DNA of 64,000 bases from positions 143,960,494-144,024,493 of the forward strand of contig BSWB01000005.1 of the NCBI GenBank assembly GCA_033239125.1, given 5' to 3'. Positions 57,375-64,000 of this stretch are shown in pieces (position 1 is the first letter of the stretch; the number at the start of each line of letters is the position of its first letter). The notes beneath the pieces were generated by a model that was not told the DNA's origin, did no database searches, and was given only the letters and a program-made list of their open reading frames with translations. This stretch comes from Fagopyrum homotropicum (Eukaryota > Streptophyta > Magnoliopsida > Caryophyllales > Polygonaceae). A program made the translations under genes and the position numbers.

Positions 57375-59078
57375 GACTGATTTTCTTCCATCTAACTCTA
57401 CGATTCTTCTCTTCTCTCTAATAAACATCTATTATTTTACAACAATTTGCATGTCCTCTGTTGCGCTCTCAATATCGAAGGCAACATCTACTTCTATTCC
57501 ATTTCAACTCTCAAAGTCTTCTTTTATCTCTTTTCTCTTTTGAAAACCTATTATTTTACAACAAATTTGTACTTCCCATATTTTCCAAATATTCCATTTT
57601 CGGATCGAATGTAACATATTCTTTTTTTTTTATTTGTCTAATTTATGCTTTTAGAGTAGGGGTTAACTATATTCTTCTATTCGACTACCATGGTTGATTC
57701 CAGTTTCATTTCTCTGTAATTTATGCTTTTTGAGTTGTTTACATGTGTGTTACTATGATCCGGGTTGTGGGAAGAAGTCAATTGACCAGCACTAAGAGCA
57801 ACTAGTATTGTATGAGGAGTCGAATCAAAGCAAGGTGATCCACGACAAGGTCAACTTGTGCCAAATTTTAGAAGGTCGGCATTTGGGGATTTTTAACCAT
57901 ATTTTATCGGCACACCTATGGTTCTTAGGCTTTATATTTGGGAGCAATCCAAGTTCAAATGTTTAGTGAATATCAATGAAGTTGTTAGTGAGCTTCTTTA
58001 GGAGCTACACTAGCTTGAGATAAGACATTGAGTATTTATGAACCTTGGAGCTCAATCTAGTTATGTTAAAGTGAATAAAGCTCGTTAGAAGTGTTTGGAT
58101 CAAAAAAATAAGCTAGCTTCGGGAAGCAGTTTTGGGCTCTTGTGTGGGCCTCGGGCCTTTCTAAGGGGGTTAAGGTCCATCTTCCAAGTAACTTCTATGT
58201 AATTTCCATAACCGTTTTAAACCGCTTTTTTGGTGGTTATTTCTCCCCAAAATTGTGGCCCATATCCTTTATACTTTAAAGGGAGAGTTGGTGGATTGCT
58301 ACAGTGAGCATTTTTTGGCTACTTGCGTGTCTAATTGGCGCTTTATGCTGATATTTTTTTTAAATTTCTCCACAGGTATTGCTTAATGTTGTTGCTTGGT
58401 GGGCTGATGGGCCGTTGTCTTCATTTTCTTTTTGTGGCCCATCAATTTCAATTTTTCAGTTTTCAATTTGCCGGTTGCTGGGTATTTGCCTTCATTTTCT
58501 CTTCGGTGGCCCATTTTTCTATATGTTGTTGCGACGTTGCCCTGGTTGCTTCCGCCGCTTCATTTCTTCTGATTTTGCAGTTAATAATTTTTTTTCCACC
58601 ATGCCTTCATCATTCCTTCTGCAAATTCATCATTCCGCCGTCCTTGGTATGTTCTCTATATTTATTGCTCTACAGACGGCGTATTTATTCCTTACGTATC
58701 TCCTCGCAGATGGACGTTTCTTCTCAGCGAAGTGAATCTTTCGTTCTTTTCACTAGGGTTGCCACTTGGAGCTCTTATTAATGCACGTGGAACCTTCAAC
58801 AACGAACTACGTGTATCTTCTTCATGCATGTGTGTAGGGAGTAAATTTTATCCCCCCGATGGAGATTGCTATAAATTTGTTCACACGACGATCATTACCC
58901 ATGCGGTTCTACTTTTCGTTTTGTTTGGAAAAAAAATTTGTTACGGGCTTGAATCTTCTGGCAGGTGTGAATGTCTTTTGGCCCTTTCGACTACTTTTAC
59001 ATTCGTCTATTTAGTTTTATTTATTACTCACCTACACCTACATACATTTGATCAATGGGTGACTCTTTATCTCCATCT

Positions 59079-59080
<2 letters not shown>

Positions 59081-59156
<76 letters not shown>
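59081..59156. repeat. (AT)n(GT)n compound microsatellite
   Basis: An AT run, 59081-59140, passes directly into a GT run, 59141-59156. Confidence 0.97.
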
Positions 59157-59283
59157 TTTCTTAAGTTTACGTTTGAAATTCTTCGATTACATTTTTTTAT
59201 TTTAGAGTCCTTTGCTCGGTTTTTCTTATATCTTATAGCAGAAAGTATGAGGTTGCTTCTCCTCTATTTTATTCTACTACTAT

Positions 59284-59520
59284 TTTTGTTCAATTGTTTT
59301 TTCCTCTCGATGACAGTATGAGATTTACTAGCAGAGAGTTGTTCAAATCATAGTGATTTAGTTTACTTTACTTACCTACATGCCCATTCTACTGCTATTT
59401 TCTGCACATTTTTTTTGTTCAATTATTTTTTCCTCTCGATGACAGTATGAGATTTACTAGTAGAGAGTTGTTTAAATCATAGTGACTTAGTTTACTTGAC
59501 TTACCTACATGCCGATTGAA
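59284..59520. repeat. 130-bp tandem duplication with CTCGATGACAG box
   Basis: 'Tcctctcgatgacagtatga' occurs at 59301 and 59431, followed in both by 'gatttacta', 'gagagttgtt', 'aaatcatagtga' and 'cttacctacatgcc'. Confidence 0.93.
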
Positions 59521-60694
59521 ACAAGGCTATGAGAGATTTTTAGTTTCTTAACTTTTTTACTTATTTTCAGTTGTTTTCTTTGTGGATCAATCTTTTTTTT
59601 TTTTTTGTAGGTTTTCATTTTTGGCTTTCGTATGCTGCTTCGATTATCATTATCAGCCTCGATGACATATGGTTTTCTTCCATGAGAGGGGCGTTTTTTA
59701 GTATAGCCTTTATTGGTGTTTGTTGCATGCTGGACACGGTGTTGTTTATGGTTATTTTCGTACTTGTTTGCTCGATGACGGTGATGTTTATCCCATGAGG
59801 GCGACTTTTTTTGTTGTATATTTGTCTAACCTTGTTATCTGGTTTCTTATTCCCGATTTAAAGGAGCTGTACTGGACCTTCACTAGAGCGCCCGTTAGGT
59901 CACCTGATTATATGTTTAAAATTAAGCTTCTCTAGTTCTTTTTTGGCTACAAATGTTTCATATTGGGTTTGTTTTATATTGCAGTTTTGTGCCTTCCGAT
60001 GGCTTACTATCAAAGATTGGCATTCGATTTGTGCTCGTACTGTTTAGTCTCGATGACAGTATTTCTCGATGACAGTCGCATTTTGACTACCAGAGATATA
60101 GTTGCTTCCTCCGGCTTCGGTTTGGTTTTTTTAATTAATGATAATTGTAGCAACTGTTGTTTTGTTGGTTTCCATTCTCGATGACAGCGTCGTCTTGCCA
60201 TCAGGGACGTTTTTAACATTTGCTAATCAAGTTCCAGTAATTTTTTTGTAGAAAGTAACATTTTTCATTTGTTGGTGTATAAATTTAGAGAGGATTAATT
60301 GAATCTGTGGCTCATTTTTTACCCCGTGGCGTTACAGGTTCCTAAAGGCAGACATATTTACATTACGTTCTTTGTGGGTCATATAGGTGAGGCACCATAC
60401 TTTCATCTCTTTTTTTTTCCCCTTTTGTTTACGATGAAGTAGTTTTACATAGTCATTTGTGATTTGCTTATTTGTTTTATCTCATAATATTGATTCATCG
60501 TTGTGATTTTGTTTTCGTCTCTTCTCTTGTTTGCTTCATGTGTTTCTTGTTGTGTTTACTTGTCCCCACATTTCATGTTTTATTATGTTCTCTTGCATGT
60601 ATCCCTTTCTTTTTTAAAATGGATTCACCCGTCTAACTGTATATTTTAGTGAGATCGGCCTATACGTATACCTGACAACTATATGTTAGCGACC

Positions 60695-63531
60695 ATGTCG
60701 AAGCCAACAATGACTCTAGCGCAGTTAACCAACAAGGCACGTGCTGAATTTGTTCGAATCAAGGTTGTAGACAAGCACCCTAAGCAAGAGAGCTCTTCCA
60801 GAGTCAGTTACCAGCGTCTTGTTTTCGTCGACGAACCGGTAAAGATTTTGCCCTAACTAGCTTTGCGGTTATTGTCTTTTTAAAAAATTTATTATTATTA
60901 TTTGCCTCCGTTCCCTGATGTATATAATATATATACATAACCTTTATATATATATATATATATATATATATTTGACTTACTATTTACAGCAACTCTTATG
61001 ATTTGCTTTTTTGATTTGTATATGTATATATCTATGTTTGTTTTTTGACTTTTTCTATACCATTGTCGTTCAAGGGACTAGGCTAACAGCCACGTTATTT
61101 GGCGTCGACACTGGAGTCTACAATGAGATCTTGCTTAGGGGGAAGATTTACGATATTAGGAACATGGTTGTGAAGGAAGTGCCACCACGTTTTGCCTCTT
61201 ACCCTGGCGAGAAGCAATTGCATTTTACTAATTTGACGGAAGTGCTACCTGTTGAAGAGGAAGGCGAGACAAGTGTCATTGTTTCCCCTTATACGTCACT
61301 GCAGCAGATTCCGGTGGATGCTTCTACGGATGACCGGTTTGGTAAATATCAGCTATTCATTTATTTGTTTCATTTTATAGTTTCATGTAACATATATTGA
61401 AACTTATTTCATTCACCTATTTTTCAGACATGATTGTGTATGTATTGGTTGTTCACCCTGAGAAGATGGTTTCCATAAGTGGTTTCGTGCATCCAGTTAG
61501 GGAAATCTCAATTACGGTTTCAAGGTTTGTTCTCCCTCTATTAGTTTTTACATATGCTAGATTGTGTAACAAGTATTAAATTGTTCTTGCTTGAAGTTAC
61601 ATCTATTGTTGTTTGTTGCGGTATTAGAACAAACTCATTTAGGCTTCTTTTTTTTCCCCAGCGGAGATGGCATTGTGCTTGTGGCAGCTTGGAACAGGCG
61701 CATGATTGAACTGTTTGATTCTATTGAATCCCATTTGGAAAGGGATGCTGTTGTAGAGTTGTCTGGCCTCAAGATTAGCCGTTTTAGTGGCTTCTCCCTT
61801 GCAACATCACTGTCAACTGAATTGAAGCTCTCTCCTAATTGTGCGGAGGTTGTCTCTCTCCGACAATGGTACATAAATGTTGGCCTATGTATCGAGCCAT
61901 TTTTTATTTACTGTTATTGTTATTAATCTTATCATATTATTTACCTTGTATTTATCCTAAATCGTAGGGTTGTGGCAAACAAGGAACTTGCTGTTTCCCG
62001 GATTACTGCGAGTATACAGGTTCAGCTTCCTGGTTATCCCAGCGAACTGACAAGCATAGGAACAACATTGTCCATGTAGGTTGAATATAAACCAACGTTG
62101 TAGCCCATCAATATCAACTATGCAATCCTTAGCACATATTCTTGCAACTTATGTTCGAGTTCGTAGCTTGTAGTCGATAATGAAATAAATTTCAAAAGAA
62201 ATATGAAATATATACATCTTCTGATTACCCATTCCTTCGGTTATGAAAACACAAGTCATCTTCTAATCTACACATTCTAATTTTTATGCTTTGTTGTGAG
62301 GTCAATGCTTCTTTTATTATCACAAATTACCACTCATTTTTACAATTCATCTGGGTGTAATAATCTTTATTGTTTTTATGTATTACTGTACATGATACAA
62401 ATGATTAGAAACACCAATAATCATCATACAAAAAGAACAACATGGGTGTTTTTTTAAAGAAAATATAATATGATGGTAATTTTGTGTGATTTATAGGCGG
62501 CTTTATAATAAAATTTTGTCACAATTTCACCCTCATGGTTGTTTATTGTGAAATAGTCTTACACTGATTTTAATTTTAAAGTTCATATTAATTTTAGTTT
62601 GTCTTGCATTGTTTTTCTTTTTCCTTTTATTTACAGAAGATAAATTTGTCGAAAATGTACTGGATTAGTCCTATATTATAAAATATAATCAAAAGAATAT
62701 CATGAATTTATAGTCTAAGTGATTGCAGACGTATTAGAAACTTATGCCAAATGTGATGAGCCCCTAATAATCGGTTAACAAATTTATAGTCTAAGATATT
62801 TGAACAACTGAACAAGCAAACGATCATGTCCTTTATAGTCTAAGTTATTTGAACTTGAGGATCTTATAAAGTGATTTTTTCTTCTCTTTCCTAAAGAATT
62901 AAGATTTTCTATATCCATGCAAGTAATATATATGTATATTGCAAGTGCCTTTATAATAAGTTAGTTTACAGTTAATAGATCTTATTGGTTTTATTTGTCA
63001 GTTTACTTTCATTTTATTGAATCTTTCTACCATATTCTAACACCTCATAAAATACTGCTGCTTGTTTTTATCCAGCCGGCAAATGTCGCAGAGGCACTCT
63101 TCATCCGTATCAGGGCTCATATTCCAGAGATAGGCTTTAGTGATGTTCGCCTCTCAGTCGGGTGTCGTGCATGTGGCAAAGCTAGCATCACCGCAATTGA
63201 TGACCTAAATGCTAACTATAGTTGTGAAAGTTGCACTGTTGTTAACAAGCCGGAGGCTAAGTAATAACCCCCTTCGCTAATAGTCTTTTGATATCATCCT
63301 ACTAAAGTTCCCTAACCCTATTGTCTTGACCTCATGCAGGTTTTACCTTCGATTTAAATGCACGGATGGGACTGGTACTCTTACACTGGACGCATATACG
63401 AAACACGCCGAGAAACTTCTCCAGCTTCGCAGCGAATATTTTCATGGAAAAAATGAAGAGGTTTTCCTTAATTAAACTGCTTGAAATTTCTAAATTTCTG
63501 CTTGTAGCTTTACAACCAGTACTCGTCTAAA

Positions 63532-63599
<68 letters not shown>

Positions 63600-63757
63600 C
63601 TAACAACTTTCTCGTGAAACAGGAACGCAGGAATGTGTTGTTCGCCGCAGAGGCTAAATATCGTGCCAAACCAGTTGAACTTGTCCTAGCTCCAGCCAAG
63701 TCTTTGCTAATTAACAATAAGAAACTCAAGTGGATCCTCAGGGAAGTGCTGCTGTGA
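60695..63757 (+). CDS. RPA70-like (replication protein A large subunit) gene; two exon junctions unresolved
   Basis: Exons read: 60695-60838, 61075-61341, 61428-61524, 61662-61868, 61968-62075, 63076-63260, 63340-63460, 63623-63757 (TGA). RPA binds single-stranded DNA in replication and repair; plants also have diverged copies, many carried by Helitrons. An N-terminal OB fold (EFVRIKVVDKHPKQ...YQRLVFVDE, GTRLTATLFG) is followed by a second OB region (ISGFVHPV, GDGIVLVAAWNR) and a C-terminal OB fold with a CX2C-X16-CX2C zinc ribbon (CRAC...CESC) and FKCTDGTGTLTLDAY. Exons 2-5 join in phase, as do 6-8. The 1/2 junction is one base short and the 5/6 junction is out of phase with GT-AG sites, and exon 5 runs to a TAG after TLSM. 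Either an exon or unusual site was missed, or the gene is decayed. No Helitron Rep/helicase is seen in the window. Confidence 0.7.
60944..60970. repeat. (AT)n microsatellite in intron 1 of the RPA-like gene
   Basis: A short AT run between the first two exons. Confidence 0.9.
62076..63075. other. 1-kb intron of the RPA-like gene
   Basis: This AT-rich stretch is where a missing exon should lie. The only candidate seen is after 'ttatttacag' at 62638 (KINLSKMYWI), but its phase does not fit both neighbours. Confidence 0.4.
63534..63597. repeat. (AT)n microsatellite in the last intron of the RPA-like gene
   Basis: An uninterrupted AT run of about 64 bp between the last two exons. Confidence 0.97.
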
Positions 63758-64000
63758 ATGACAGTTGTTTGTTGGGATATTTTGAACATGGAAGAACCGC
63801 TTTTTGTTAAATGCTAAGGTTTTAGTTGCACTTCGGTTTAACGTATGAATTGCCTACTGTTTTACACTACCGCGCCAATTTTGTCACCTTGTAATATATA
63901 CGGGCGCTGCTGTACGTCACTGCTTATCGTTCCCACTGTTAACTTTTGATGTTTTATGCTTGTATAGTATGACAATGATCTCTGCAAATATAATTAGTAT

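Larger units (their letters stand above)
57375..60694. other. T-rich region upstream of the RPA-like gene
   Basis: No gene with family support is found in these 3.3 kb. The sequence is T-rich on the plus strand, like plant introns, with acceptor-like 'ttctccacag' (58374) and 'tttttttgtag'. It contains an imperfect duplication near 58410-58515 ('cttcattttct.ttc.gtggcccat'), a microsatellite, a 130-bp tandem duplication and the CTCGATGACAG box series. It could hold 5'-UTR introns of the RPA-like gene or the body of a degenerate transposon. Confidence 0.4.

Noticed and set aside
58335..58781. 148-codon Phe/Leu/Ser-rich plus-strand frame
   Set aside because: The T-rich DNA gives hydrophobic frames in more than one phase (an overlapping 118-codon frame reads the same DNA), and there is an internal imperfect duplication. 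No start context or family support.
59284..60190. snoRNA C/D cluster suggested by the GATGA in the CTCGATGACAG boxes
   Set aside because: The box is CGATGA, not TGATGA, and no CTGA D box sits at a consistent distance with pairing ends.

Overview
This is nuclear DNA of a flowering plant, most likely a core eudicot. It is AT-rich, its genes are split by GT-AG introns (two introns have GC donors), the encoded proteins are chloroplast, mitochondrial, ER and nuclear proteins of plant type, and the spacers are full of small plant transposons. I cannot name the species. All exon borders below were read by eye from splice consensus, reading phase and remembered family sequence; nothing was searched.

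Layout. 1-5901 (minus): the first 11 exons of FTSHI5, a chloroplast FtsH-like AAA protein; the gene continues past the left edge. 5902-15664: a transposon-rich stretch holding three TIR-bounded non-autonomous elements that each carry gene-like cargo: a piece of an ELO-type fatty-acid elongase gene, an unidentified first exon with a splice donor, and three exons of a plant LpxK (lipid A 4'-kinase) gene. A hAT MITE with target duplication and a perfect 25-bp inverted repeat lie between them. 16237-17193 (minus): first member of a multi-spanning membrane protein family. 18399-19878 (minus): a small single-pass membrane protein with a TRIM retrotransposon 57 bp upstream of its start codon. 22425-26990 (plus): GatB, subunit B of organellar glutamyl-tRNA(Gln) amidotransferase, with a likely 5'-UTR intron, a minisatellite in intron 1 and a hAT MITE in a GC-AG intron.

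28.4-46.8 kb (minus): six further intact, intronless genes of the membrane family, one truncated pseudogene and 3'-end scraps. Three of the genes sit in a tandem segmental duplication; units two and three share a LINE relic that unit one lacks, which orders the duplications. The family resembles the plant genes annotated as transmembrane or 'polyadenylate-binding protein 1-B-binding' proteins; its biochemical role is unknown.

49749-50667 (minus): PSAN, the lumenal photosystem I subunit N. 51812-56383 (minus): PIGF, an ER protein of GPI-anchor synthesis, with tandem repeats in its third intron. 57-60.7 kb: a MITE, microsatellites and a stretch with a recurring CTCGATGACAG box. 60695-63757 (plus): an RPA70-like single-strand DNA binding gene whose exons do not all join in frame, so it may be decayed or of Helitron type.

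The single-copy genes do not form one pathway: this is ordinary plant gene order, expanded by a local gene-family array and by transposons. The most distinctive content is the membrane-protein array and the three neighbouring cargo-carrying elements.
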